From Liolophura sinensis (taxonomy: Eukaryota > Mollusca > Polyplacophora > Chitonida > Chitonidae): DNA of 64,000 nt. A model generated the notes under the pieces. That model saw only the letters and a list, made by a program, of their open reading frames with translations. It did not search any database and was not told where the DNA came from. The stretch lies in the NCBI RefSeq assembly GCF_032854445.1, contig NC_088299.1, positions 473,001 to 537,000 on the forward strand, in the 5' to 3' direction. Position numbers and translations under genes: made by a program. The first letter of the stretch is position 1; each line of letters begins with the position of its first letter. Shown here in pieces: positions 56,301 to 61,447 of the stretch.

Positions 56301-57960
56301 GATCTCAGGTAAATTGTATACTACAGTGAGTAGATGTACGTCAGGTAAAAGTGAATGAAAGTCTAGATATGAGATTCACATGTACATACTTGCAAGAGTG
56401 ATTTATCGCCCCATTATCCATACCTGTCTCAAATTCACATTATATGATGCATTGGAATTACCAGCTCAAGCTAACATGACATGTATGACTTCATCGTTTT
56501 CTTTGTCCACACAATGCATGTTACAAGTACAAGTAAACCACCCATCACATTCTCCCTCCAGTCTTTGGGACGAACAGCAAAAACTGTACGTTATTTCATA
56601 TGATACAGGTGCATGTACGAAGTAGACAGGCCACAAGCATGTGTACAGAATAACTTCAACATGTGTTTTGATTGGTTAGCCAGATCCTTAGCTCCGTCCA
56701 TGACCACAGCAGACATAACCTCAACCTTCACAAGATACACTTAACTGACACATGGAACTATGAAATCCCATCAGTCAACCTGGGGCTACCTAACACCAGA
56801 GGGAGGGAAGAGAGAGAGCAAGGAAGATGGAAAGGGGGAGGGGGACAACTGCTCAGGCAATCTTTTACGTCTACTTGTTTACATCCAGCTCCACACAGAG
56901 ATCCACACTATTATGTGGTAAGAACAGGTTGTCTGAAAAGTTCATCCTAACCCTATGCTGACGACATAGATCTAGTCTCGACGCTGTGTTTTTGTTGCTC
57001 ATGCAGCCAAACAACTAAGGTAATAATAACAGATGTGCTGTTCCACAGTATCCTCGTGAATAACAAAAATCAGGCGTCTCACAAACATAACAGAGACATG
57101 CCACACGTCTCGTGTTATTTAAACATCCCATAGAATATCTATCTATCTCATGAAAATAATGAAAACACAAACATTTTCACCATTTACATCACCGTAATTA
57201 TCAGCCAATAACTTCTATGTGTAAAGAACACAGATACTGTATCAAAACACCAAAAAATTGTAGGTACATATATATACATCAATTCAGCATGTATTATCTA
57301 CATGTGTGCATGTACATTTATCTAGAAATCACAAAATTTATTTATTTGATCGGTGTTTTACGCCGTGCTGCAGAATATTTCACTTATTGGACGGCGGCCA
57401 TCATTATGGTGTAAGGAAACCAGGCAGAACCCGAAAGAATCTCATAATCATCCGCAGGCTGCTGGCAGTGGAAATCACTTTTCACTCTTTATGCCACGGT
57501 AAATAATATATAATACGATACCATATAAATATAATAAATGTAATGATATAACTTGATACCGTATAGTACACAAAGAAAATATAGTTACATTAGTTATAGA
57601 AAACATCAAATCAGCATATTTGTACTTACTTACATGTGTACATTTATCCAGATTCAAAATCAGGATGTTTCATCATTTACACTTTTCTCCTATTTCTCCT
57701 TTGTTAATTTCATCACAATAGGTTGTCCCAAACACATTGAGACACCCCCTGGTTTAAACGAAGATGCCCACGTGTGCAATGCAATTTGTACTTCAGCCAA
57801 TGCAGCTTTCTGTTGTTACTTTTTTCACCTCTAATTGATACTAAAGGTGACTGTACTTACCTTGGTTTAGTCCCATAGCATGCTGGCTGGACATGACAAT
57901 CAGGGCAGATAGAACAGCAAAGCAGTGAAAAATGTAGTTAAATGTGGGCCTTGCATTCAT
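1920..57960 (-). CDS. LDLRAD4: LDLRAD4/PMEPA1-family membrane protein with CUB and LDLa domains (whole gene, five coding exons)
   Basis: CDS = complement of join(1920..2519, 11016..11215, 12748..12888, 38630..39088, 57861..57960), 1,500 nt, 499 residues. Seen: signal peptide (1-30), CUB domain (about 35-185), LDLa domain (189-222), one membrane helix (about 238-258), and a 240-residue tail with PPNR (373-376), PPSY (384-387) and PPEY (469-472). All introns have GT/AG ends, and junction phases agree (1,1,1,0). Known of the family: LDLRAD4 and PMEPA1 sit in endosomal and other membranes, bind SMAD2/3 through PPNR and recruit NEDD4-type ligases through PPxY, limiting TGF-beta signalling. Inferred: this is the invertebrate family member, with the same cytosolic role and an extra CUB domain outside. 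Whether it is co-orthologous to both vertebrate genes cannot be told here. The symbol is by family, not by proven orthology. Additional exons inside the long introns are possible. Confidence 0.85.
2551..2557 (-). promoter_or_regulatory. Intron 4 branch-point match
   Basis: On the minus strand the intron reads TACTAAT here, 31-37 bases before the first base of exon 5, followed by a C/T-rich tract and TTTGAG. This is the strongest branch-point motif next to any of the five exons. It supports the acceptor at 2519 rather than the alternative AG four bases further on. Confidence 0.6.
4631..4750 (+). repeat. Fragment of a GAATGAAT-tailed dispersed repeat
   Basis: Starts with six ATGA tetranucleotides, then aattatggcttaacacca and a short body. 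Reverse-orientation fragments sharing the ATTATGGCTT(A/C)A core next to GAATGAAT lie at 10662-10690, 10846-10905 and 12974-13030. The shared core with a tetranucleotide end suggests a small retroelement. The class is not certain. Confidence 0.5.
5593..5835 (-). mobile_element. tRNA-derived SINE, nearly full length, old
   Basis: Read on the minus strand it has the tRNA-like head (B-box-like GTTCAAATCC), the conserved body (accataatgctg-like block, here diverged) and the 3' end with accaatcaaat. The sequence is more diverged than most copies in the window, and part of the A/T tail is gone. It belongs to the same family as the copy at 60580-60853. Confidence 0.8.
7821..8625. repeat. 73-bp tandem array with a two-unit pattern
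   Basis: About eleven copies of a 73-bp unit beginning near AAGCTGGTGAATTAAGC and ending TACATGTATAAGTTATACC. Copies alternate between CTTCACAACATAC and CTTAACAACATCC, giving a 146-bp higher-order repeat. Three copies carry an extra 14-bp block that duplicates part of the unit end (ATGTATGTTATACC). The first copy is three bases shorter and more diverged. Confidence 0.95.
9178..9330. repeat. AT-rich inverted motifs (left bracket)
   Basis: Multiple copies of GATATCAATAAATGAATTAT in direct and inverted orientation. The left copies can pair with TAATTCATTTATTGAT near 9307-9322. Similar sequence recurs at 9650-9815. Confidence 0.7.
9650..9815. repeat. AT-rich inverted motifs (right bracket)
   Basis: Repeats of TTTATTGATATC, TTATCGATATCGC and TATTTATCAATAT in both orientations, made of the same vocabulary as the block at 9178-9330. 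The 320 bases between the two blocks are of normal complexity. Confidence 0.65.
9815..10025. repeat. CA-rich minisatellite
   Basis: Imperfect copies of roughly 20-26 bp with the core GGGACAGATTCATACACACA. About eight degenerate copies follow the AT-rich block directly. Confidence 0.85.
11016..11215 (-). CDS. LDLRAD4: Exon 4: transmembrane segment and juxtamembrane region
   Basis: Residues 234(part)-300, 200 nt, entering in phase 1 and leaving in phase 0. The acceptor is a long T-rich tract ending gatgcag, and the donor is ACG|GTGAGTAT. After TTDY comes a helix of about 21 hydrophobic residues (IPIIVIIVPVVFILGTCVVS), then YYRVALRVWRDHHSR, a basic stop-transfer and juxtamembrane stretch. With the signal peptide this gives a type I topology: CUB and LDLa outside, the tail inside. 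This exon is not a multiple of three, so unlike exons 2 and 3 it cannot be skipped in frame. The split codon with exon 3 reads CCA (Pro 234). Confidence 0.87.
12025..12157. repeat. 26-bp tandem repeat
   Basis: The unit TTGTTCAAAGTAAATGTG plus TTTTACAC occurs about five times at 26-bp spacing. The block ATGGTTCATTCTTGTTCAAA is repeated at both ends of the array. Confidence 0.9.
12225..12422 (-). mobile_element. tRNA-derived SINE with internal deletion
   Basis: Minus-strand copy with a long AAATA-type tail, the conserved block around accataatgctggccgccg, and most of the tRNA-like head. The usual stretch between the tail and the conserved block (tataagtgaaatattcttgagt...) is missing, so the copy carries an internal deletion of about 40 bases. 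Confidence 0.88.
12448..12491. repeat. (TA)n microsatellite
   Basis: About 22 TA repeats, just beyond the head end of the SINE at 12225-12422. Confidence 0.97.
12748..12888 (-). CDS. LDLRAD4: Exon 3: LDL-receptor class A (LDLa) domain
   Basis: Residues 187(part)-234(part), 141 nt, phase 1 at both ends. It begins after tttctcctacag and ends C|GTAAGTAC. Too short to stand out as an open frame. Six cysteines (residues 189, 193, 198, 206, 213, 222) and the motif CQDGSDKANC match the C-terminal half of an LDLa repeat, in which DGSDE supplies calcium ligands. Here the Glu of that motif is Lys (219), and the spacing between the first three cysteines is short, so calcium binding may be weaker or different. 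A short Thr/Pro/Ala stalk follows before the membrane exon. Vertebrate LDLRAD4 has one LDLa domain at the same place, before the membrane helix, which supports the family assignment. Confidence 0.85.
14032..14183 (+). mobile_element. 5'-truncated tRNA-derived SINE with target-site duplication
   Basis: Conserved body and tail only: GGTCGTGGGTTTCCCCC, CCATAATGCTGG, TATAAGTGAAATATTCTTGA, then accaatcaaat and an A/T tail. It is flanked by ATAATGCACAC (14021-14031) and ATAATGTACAC (14184-14194), an 11-bp duplication with one mismatch. The 5' truncation is what incomplete LINE-driven reverse transcription produces. Confidence 0.93.
14741..14793. repeat. Perfect 22-bp inverted repeat with 9-nt loop
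   Basis: Left arm 14741-14762, right arm 14772-14793, loop CAAACCATA. The arms (beginning AATCTATACACAAACAGA) are perfectly complementary. It could fold as a short hairpin in RNA from either strand, or be the scar of a small inverted element. It lies inside intron 2. Confidence 0.95.
15343..15400 (-). mobile_element. Possible degraded SINE fragment
   Basis: Reads tttatttatcagattggtggg then a purine-rich block reminiscent of the conserved SINE body on the minus strand, next to the clear copy at 15439. Heavily diverged and possibly chance. Confidence 0.35.
15439..15706 (-). mobile_element. Full-length tRNA-derived SINE with target-site duplication
   Basis: Minus-strand copy with complete tRNA-like head (starting GGGGTCTCCGTGGC), body and tail. 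The flanks AAGACATTGAT (15428-15438) and AAGACACTGAT (15707-15717) form an 11-bp duplication with one mismatch. The head has diverged around the B box. Confidence 0.93.
17335..17412 (-). mobile_element. Fragment of a second SINE family
   Basis: On the minus strand it reads ctcagtgaagcagcacta, then ataaaagagagatggaaatc and gcaacaaggaggcacatta, matching the middle of the element at 39603-39934. No head or clean tail is present. Confidence 0.75.
17820..19410 (+). mobile_element. Degenerate Ty3/Gypsy-type retrotransposon (internal part only)
   Basis: Three separate traces in the order expected of a gag-pol element: a CCHC zinc-knuckle pattern (C-x2-C-x4-H-x4-C at 17931-17972) interrupted by a stop codon, a protease-end-like stretch around GMDYIIPADC (about 18430-18470), and a reverse transcriptase segment (18887-19227). 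Frames change several times and no LTRs were found. The G+C content is visibly higher than in the surrounding intron. It ends close to a SINE at 19411. It is an old, inactive insertion lying antisense to the host gene. Confidence 0.8.
18887..19227 (+). pseudogene. Broken reverse transcriptase domain, Ty3/Gypsy type
   Basis: Recognisable blocks are VIQPSQSDWA, GSVRYCIDHRRQN, then, in shifted frames, FSTIDLA with the first catalytic Asp, YWQIPIHPDDRHKTPFLT, and MGFGLCDTPAIFERTMN. At least two frameshifts lie near 19065-19100. The domain stops before the YxDD catalytic box, so it is truncated as well as frameshifted. Upstream, the frame at about 18650-18830 resembles the linker that precedes the RT domain in this family. 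Confidence 0.85.
19411..19600 (+). mobile_element. tRNA-derived SINE, internally deleted
   Basis: Plus-strand copy: most of the tRNA-like head (AATGACCCAGGAGCCTCTCG, then a damaged B box), a deletion that joins tctccagccgtacatg to the cccggtttcctcccacc block, then the conserved 3' part and tail. It lies directly against the Gypsy-type relic. Confidence 0.9.
19925..19990 (+). repeat. Dispersed repeat, copy 1
   Basis: Shares gtactt/gtactg-gaagtattaattt and cctcagatacacctc with 21585-21650. The second copy is followed by a short tandem of CAGATGTACACCT. Confidence 0.5.
20040..20170 (+). repeat. Dispersed repeat, family A, copy 1
   Basis: Shares an ordered set of blocks with 28025-28155 and 30845-30960: GTAGCAAGGCTACCAAA, GGAGACACATGAAAGCA, AAACTTCAGCTCAATA, then AAAGTACTGAAATCATGAAT. 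Copies are about 75-85 percent alike by eye. No coding content, and the class is unknown. Confidence 0.7.
21585..21765 (+). repeat. Dispersed repeat, copy 2, with short tandem CAGATGTACACCT
   Basis: The left part matches 19925-19990. The right part contains repeated cctcagat(g)tacacctca units of about 13 bp. Confidence 0.55.
25205..25305. repeat. Long near-perfect hairpin (47-bp arms, 5-nt loop)
   Basis: Left arm 25205-25251, right arm 25257-25305. Between the arms there are three mismatches and a two-base difference in an A/T run. The loop is CTTTC. Because the sequence is nearly its own reverse complement, both strands contain an open frame with almost the same peptide, which is an artefact. 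It could be a small foldback element or give a hairpin RNA when the intron is transcribed. Confidence 0.95.
26317..26359. repeat. (TA)n microsatellite
   Basis: About 21 TA repeats within intron 2. Confidence 0.97.
26990..27815. repeat. 27-bp minisatellite
   Basis: About 25-30 copies of a unit of about 27 bp with the core AGTAGACAGCACAGCCCATG plus CATTCAC. Copies are degenerate on the left and more regular from about 27360 to 27760. As the unit is three times nine bases, frames stay open for many copies on both strands, giving repeats such as HAFTVDSTA. No start context, splice pattern or domain supports translation. Confidence 0.95.
28025..28155 (+). repeat. Dispersed repeat, family A, copy 2
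   Basis: Matches copy 1 at 20040-20170 block by block (GTAGTAAGGCTTACCAAAAG, CACATGAATGCAAAACTTCA, ACTGAAGTCATGAATTT). It follows the end of the 27-bp minisatellite by about 200 bases. Confidence 0.7.
28542..28775. repeat. Degenerate tandem triplication
   Basis: The block (A)TATACAGGAGCTAAAAA followed by CTTAACCTTC(A/C)ATCC and TATGAGAGCCCA recurs three times, with spacings of about 91 and 128 bases. Confidence 0.7.
30845..30960 (+). repeat. Dispersed repeat, family A, copy 3
   Basis: Contains GGAGACACATGAATGCAGAA, GCTCAGCTCGATATACAAAG and a shorter right end. Less complete than the copies near 20040 and 28025. Confidence 0.6.
33940..34140 (+). repeat. Dispersed repeat, family B, copy 1
   Basis: Shares TTTTAGGTGGATC, a ...TTTGGTATG... 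block and CTGATCAATGAAATTAGCT with the reverse complement of 49015-49220. It also shares the gccat-tttgaattttat-aag stretch in the left half. Confidence 0.7.
34707..34720. repeat. Poly(C) run
   Basis: Fourteen C in a row, preceded by TTCCCT. A shorter C run lies at about 4214-4224. Confidence 0.95.
38630..39088 (-). CDS. LDLRAD4: Exon 2: CUB domain
   Basis: Residues 34(part)-187(part), 459 nt, phase 1 at both ends. The acceptor is pyrimidine rich (cttgtctgtttcag) and the donor is A|GTGAGTAC. Four cysteines at residues 35, 57, 121 and 143 fit the C1-C2 and C3-C4 pairs of a CUB domain, with a hydrophobic strand ending in LNFTDIFGF after C2 and the usual closing strand SGFTLDFSF near the end. 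Between C2 and C3 there is an Ala/Thr-rich insertion of about 30 residues with a run of six threonines, which suggests an O-glycosylated loop. N-glycosylation sequons are seen at residues 38, 72, 84, 106 and 158. CUB domains are extracellular protein-binding modules. The ligand here is unknown. The symmetric phase means the exon could be skipped without a frameshift. Confidence 0.88.
39563..39602. repeat. (TATG)n microsatellite and TACATGTATGTA
   Basis: About seven TATG units, then TACATGTATGTA (39591-39602), which serves as the left target-site copy of the SINE that follows. Confidence 0.9.
39603..39934 (+). mobile_element. Second tRNA-derived SINE (V-SINE-like), full length
   Basis: The head starts near GGGCCCCGATGGCCGAGTTG, with an A-box-like GGCCGAGTTGGTAGAG and a B-box-like GGGTCAATCCT, as in a tRNA. 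The body includes CTCAGTGAAGCAGCACTAGA and GCAACAAGAAGGCACATTAC, and the 3' end is GTTAAACCTTCAGCACTC then (CATTCACTCA)-type repeats. Flanks TACATGTATGTA (39591-39602) and TACATCTATGTA (39935-39946) look like a 12-bp duplication with one mismatch. Mollusc V-type SINEs are the closest family I know, but the assignment is from memory of structure. A reversed fragment is at 17335-17412. Confidence 0.88.
43434..43557 (+). mobile_element. 5'-truncated tRNA-derived SINE with perfect target-site duplication
   Basis: It starts inside the GTGGGTTTCCCCC block and runs through CCATAATGCTTGCCGCC to an AAATAAAT tail. Both flanks carry CAAACAAAACT (43423-43433 and 43558-43568), an exact 11-bp duplication. 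Confidence 0.95.
44049..44623. mobile_element. MITE-like element (575 bp) flanked by TTAA
   Basis: The ends are inverted: AGGAGAAGAAAATTTAAA on the left and, reversed, AGGAGAAAAAAACTTAAA on the right, 16 of 18 identical. TTAA stands directly outside each end (44045-44048 and 44624-44627), the target duplication typical of piggyBac-type elements, though the CCC start common in that group is absent. The interior is more G+C rich and contains more CpG than the intron around it. No transposase frame is seen, so it would be non-autonomous. Confidence 0.65.
45578..45792. repeat. Foldback: one inverted and two direct copies of a 79-bp unit
   Basis: The half-unit at 45578-45630 (TTTCATTCACTG ... GTGATAACCACAGTAAAAA ... 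GGAAGTGTT) is the inverse of two tandem copies at about 45634-45713 and 45714-45792 (each GCCTGCAG-CTC-TTCC/AAAAACAA ... CACTTCC ... TTTACTGC-GTTAT-AC). The outer pair can form a stem of about 50 bp. This is a possible foldback transposon remnant. Confidence 0.8.
47945..48790. repeat. Degenerate tandem triplication, about 320-370 bp per unit
   Basis: Three units each contain ATTGTTGA(C/G)CTGTGT-like, GGACATGTTTGC or CATGCATGCC, an aaagg-cgattta block and a GCTACGAAGAAT-like end. Units 2 and 3 also share AAGCG..ATTTCC and GATCACGTGAC/GATCACGTCAG. Divergence is high, so the duplication is old. Confidence 0.65.
49015..49220 (-). repeat. Dispersed repeat, family B, copy 2 (inverted)
   Basis: Its reverse complement matches 33940-34140, including the blocks GTTTGGTATG, CTGATCAATGAAATTAGCT and TTTTAGGTGGATC. 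As the two copies lie 15 kb apart in opposite orientation within one gene, they could pair in an unspliced transcript. Confidence 0.7.
49638..49790. repeat. 54-bp tandem repeat, about three copies
   Basis: CTAATAATAACCTGTA(T/C) recurs at 49638, 49692 and 49746, exactly 54 bases apart. The unit is divisible by three, which explains a repeated minus-strand frame. Confidence 0.92.
50796..51413. repeat. 70-bp tandem array with three-unit higher-order pattern
   Basis: Nine copies of a 70-bp unit starting GTGTAGCTTCACATGTAACA and ending ACTGTGACATAATTT, at exact 70-base spacing and nearly identical. The fourth and seventh copies have GTGTAGTGTC in place of GTGTAGCTTC, so a 210-bp unit has itself been duplicated. 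The first copy is the most diverged and the last is cut short. Confidence 0.97.
51918..52073 (-). mobile_element. 5'-truncated tRNA-derived SINE with perfect 13-bp target-site duplication
   Basis: Minus-strand body and tail without head. TAAGCTACATGTA is present on both sides (51905-51917 and 52074-52086). The sequence is close to the family consensus, so this is a fairly recent insertion. Confidence 0.96.
54346..54498 (-). mobile_element. 5'-truncated tRNA-derived SINE
   Basis: Minus-strand copy with AAATAAATAAAT tail and conserved body. Damage includes a loss in the CCATAATGC block (here CGCCCTAATGC). No clear target duplication was seen. Confidence 0.9.
55839..55858. repeat. Poly(G) run of 20
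   Basis: Twenty G in a row on the plus strand. The length may be unreliable because such runs are hard to sequence. Confidence 0.9.
57333..57470 (-). mobile_element. 5'-truncated tRNA-derived SINE with 8-bp target-site duplication
   Basis: Minus-strand body and tail, flanked by GAAATCAC at 57325-57332 and 57471-57478. It lies about 390 bases downstream of exon 1 in gene direction. Confidence 0.92.
57861..57960 (-). CDS. LDLRAD4: Exon 1 (coding): start codon and signal peptide
   Basis: Residues 1-33 plus one base of codon 34. The ATG is at 57960-57958. The same frame has a stop (TGA) 66 bases upstream at 58026-58024 and no earlier ATG, which supports this start if the 5' sequence is not spliced. 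The peptide has a basic residue at position 4 and a hydrophobic core around IFHCFAVLSALIVM (residues 10-23), then a polar stretch ending near HAMG, as expected for a cleaved signal peptide. The exon ends ...AACCAAG before a strong donor, GTAAGTAC, leaving phase 1. It joins the CUB exon to give a Val codon (G+TG). A non-coding 5' exon further out is possible. Confidence 0.8.
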
Positions 57961-60579
57961 GCCTTTTCCCTTGCTGGCAGGCTGGGGTGATGGTACAGGC
58001 CGAACAGCCCTGGATGACGCCCCTCACTTCAGACATAAATGTGTGTGGGTCTCCTATGTCATTCAGTGTCACCCCACAGTAGGGCTAGTCACCTCTCTAC
58101 TTCAGGAATACATCAGTATTTTCCCATGATAAGTGTGGACACAATGTAGTTCTGATCAGAAAAATGACAATACTCAACACGAGCCCTTTCAAGAAATCCA
58201 CTATAGCAGGTGCATCAGGTGAGCAGTCAGAGTACACGCCTTCTGGGTTTGTATACACCTTGCATTCCACACTGCATAACCATGTACTGCTACACAAGGC
58301 CCAGTCAAACTCGCCGACAAAAAAATATTCTTCAGTACCGTGCCTCAGCCTAGCTCGACAGATAAAATAATGTGTGAGGACTAACAATTAATTATGTGAG
58401 AAGTATAACAGACATGAAAACTGATGCATCCATTGTAGTGAGTTGGGCACAGGAAGTGAGATTTGTGTCTGCTGTTTGACTCAAGTCTGGCTAGAGCAAC
58501 CTTTAGCTCACCCTGTAAACCCTTCACGCCATCCAGAGTCGATCTCACACAAGACTGTAGAAGAAACCCTGAAATACAGCAGCCAAAACCCAGGCCAAAA
58601 TGAACTGTCGATAGATCTACATGTAGTGCCCATGAAGTGATCAGGACTGCGAAGAAGAGACAGAACTAGGGTGAGGGTTGTCGGTTAGAAGTTGGCCTCC
58701 ATACATGCACTCCCCAAGCTAGGGGTTTGGGTTCAAGTCAGCAGTACAACCTTACTTCTTCTTCGCCCTGACACCTGGCTGGCAGCGCACAGCCCTCACC
58801 TTCAGCTGATACTCTCTTTCTCTCCCTACGATATCTCCTCACAAATAAACGTCTGGATCTCAGAGTCAGAACAGCCGAGGGGGGAGAAAAAAAAAGTTCA
58901 GAGTGCTAGCCTGTGTTGTTGAAGTGCTGTGACTGGCTGGCTGCTCTACAATTAGCTGAAGGCCTTCGCAGACAAGCAGCAGACATTATAATATGATGCC
59001 ATTACTGAATTTACCTCCATCTCTCAATAAGTTCAGCTGGTGTGTGATGGAAGGGAGATGTGTGTCCCAGGGTGCATGCTTCTCCCCAGCCACAAGTCTT
59101 CCTGGCTGTGTCTACTATACCACAACGATGAGGAAGATCTGTAGGCATAATTCCCCGACCCTGAAGGTCCAAGCAGAGGGAGATAGGCAGGTGCCTCACT
59201 GCCAGCCCCTCTCTTCAGCCACTCTATTTCTCCCAGCCAGCACACCACAAGTGCTTGCTGCTGGGGAAATTGCGCAATTCTGCACAACTGCAGCACATAC
59301 TGGTGACGCTGGCCTATCAAATGGGCTGTCCCCAATTCCAGGCAGAGCTGAGTTCACATGCGCAGACCTGATGTAATTTTTTCCCCTTTTTACCACTGGG
59401 TGGAAATAGGCTGTGGAGCAGGCAGGCAGGCAGACTGGACGGCCTTATAGGTTTACAGTTCAGTTCATGTCAGAGGCAACACAGCCAGGAGGCCACACTG
59501 ACAGGCCTGCAGGTTGTCAGCTTGGATGGTCCCTCCAACAAAACCCAGTTACTATAACTGTAAGCTTGAGTAAATCTTCTAAACTGTGTGACCTCTCTCC
59601 ACTTAAGTAGGACAGCTCAGGCCATGACATAGTTTATGTTGCTGTTACAAAGGGGCTAGGTGCCAGCCCTTCACTACATACCCAGCCTAGCAGTTGTTGG
59701 CCCAGTCTGCAGGTCGAGTCCTCTCTCCTTTTTTTCTGCTCTCAACAGCTAGGGTTTTTCATGGCAGCTGTGAGCTGATTATTCCTCATGTAAGGTTTCA
59801 GTTACCACTGCATCATCAGTCTCTGGCCTATTCACAGTATACAATCTTATGTTTAACAACAGACTTTGGTGCAATCCAAACGGTGAACCCAGGGCTAAGA
59901 TACTGCCTGTTGAGGGCATATCTCTACACATTTACCACATTAAACCCTATCAAATGTGTTACAAGTCTACTAATGTGTGTAGGGTTACTACCTCCTTGTT
60001 GGCCAGTGTCTCCATCACCACATGTGTATGTGCACAGTACATGTATGCATGTAGCTAACATATTACGTACATACCTACGTGCAAGATTTTATGTCACTTT
60101 ATCACAGAACATACTGACAACATTCCGGATAAACTCCCGATAATATGATACCTCCATCAATAAAAACTTGTTTATCATGAGTGCATTTGTTCGTAGAAAG
60201 GGTAATGCAAGGTGCAGGGTAAATAGAGGACAATTTACACATTCACCACCACATGCTGTAAATTATCTCCTGAACTAAGACCCTCTGAATCCAGTATGTG
60301 CTGATACACATCTTGTTGTTCATTGACAATAGTCTTTTAAACCAAATTTCTCAGCTTTTTCTTTTCTTTATTTTCTTATCTTGGACTAAATGATCTTGGA
60401 CTACATGATCTTGGACAAGTGATATGTTCCATATGTTTCATTCTTGGTTTGAATGCACCCTTGTCCTTCATATGAATGGAATATAGCATTAAACTGTTTT
60501 GAGATAATAGGTGGGCCATAAACTAGGCCAGGTGGATAAAATGTCAGGGTAAAAACATAAGCCATTCTATTTACAAAAT
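57961..60579 (-). other. 5' flank of the gene: probable UTR and promoter side
   Basis: Upstream of the start codon in gene direction. The sequence to about 59500 is richer in G and C than the introns. A minus-strand frame at 58097-58387 is open for 96 codons but not recognised. No TATA box or transcription start could be placed. Nothing else is identified. Confidence 0.45.
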
Positions 60580-60853
60580 GGGGGCCTCTGTGGCTCAGTC
60601 CGTTAGCGTGCTAGCGCAGCGTAATGACCCAGGAGCCTGTCACCAATGCGGTCGCTGTGAGTTCAAGTCCAGCTCATGCTGGCTTCCTCTCCGGCCGTAA
60701 GGGGGAAGGTCTGCCAGCAACCTGTGGATGGTCGTGGGTTTCCCCTGGGCTCTGCCCAGTTTCCACCCACCATAATGCTGGCTGCCGTCGTATAAGTGAA
60801 ATATTTTTGAGTACGGCGTAAAACACCAATCAAATAATAAAATAAAAATAATA
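60580..60853 (+). mobile_element. Full-length tRNA-derived SINE with perfect 13-bp target-site duplication (best copy in window)
   Basis: The head starts GGGGGCCTCTGTGGCTCAGT, with an A-box-like TGGCTCAGTCCGTTAGCG and a B-box-like GTTCAAGTCC, about 80 bases resembling a tRNA. The body carries the conserved region (GGATGGTCGTGGGTTTCC, CCACCATAATGCTGGC, ATAAGTGAAATATTTTTGAG, GGCGTAAAACACCAATC) and an AAATAATAAAAT tail. CTATTTACAAAAT stands on both sides (60567-60579 and 60854-60866). Conserved central-domain SINEs of the Nin-DC kind in molluscs have this plan; I assign that name with moderate confidence. Confidence 0.96.
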
Positions 60854-60944
60854 CTATTTACAAAATACATGTAAACTAGCTGGTAATCAAAAATGTGATA
60901 ACATGAGATTGCAGCTTTACCTGAATTCCTGAAAACGTGTAAAT

Positions 60945-61447
60945 CTTCTTATTTGTTAAAAGTGTGTAGTATTATGTCACATACTTATTTGTTAAAAGTG
61001 TGTAGTATTATGTCACATATTTATTGTAAAAAGTGTGTGGTATTATGTCAATACTTATCTGTCAAAAGTGTGTAGTATTATGTCACATAGTTATCTGTTA
61101 AAAGTGTGTAGTATTGTCATATTTATTCTCAAAAGTGTGTAGTATTATGTCACATACTTATTCTCAAAAGTGTGTAGTATTATGTCACATACTTATTTGT
61201 CAGAAGTGTGTAGTATTATGTCACATACTTATTGTCAAAAGTGTGTAGTATTATGTCACATACTTATTGTCAAAAGTGTGTAGTATTATGTCACATACTT
61301 ATCTGTCAGAAGTGTGTAGTATTATGTCATATACTTATCTGTCAGAAGTGTGTAGTATTATGTCACATACTTATCTGTCAAAAGTGTGTAGTATTATGTC
61401 ACATACTTATCTGTCAGAAGTGTGTAGTATTATGTCATATACTTATT
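60945..61447. repeat. 35-36 bp tandem array
   Basis: About fourteen copies of a unit like AAAAGTGTGTAGTATTATGT plus CACATACTTATCTGTC, with small length changes on the left and more regular copies on the right. Repeat frames reading SKVCSIMSHTYL arise from the 35- and 36-base units and are not taken as genes. Confidence 0.96.

Larger units (their letters stand above)
39089..57860 (-). other. Intron 1 (18.8 kb)
   Basis: Phase-1 intron after the signal peptide exon. It holds a second SINE type (39603-39934), tRNA-derived SINEs (43434-43557, 51918-52073, 54346-54498, 57333-57470), a MITE-like element (44049-44623), a foldback structure (45578-45792), a degenerate 340-bp triplication (47945-48790), a 54-bp repeat (49638-49790) and a 70-bp array (50796-51413). 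The intervals 40000-43300, 46000-47900, 52100-54300 and 54500-57300 show no identifiable feature beyond a G20 run. Confidence 0.7.

Noticed and set aside
60580-60660. Possible tRNA gene (A and B boxes)
   Set aside because: The tRNA-like part is the head of a full-length SINE with body, tail and target-site duplication. No anticodon arm of good quality was found.
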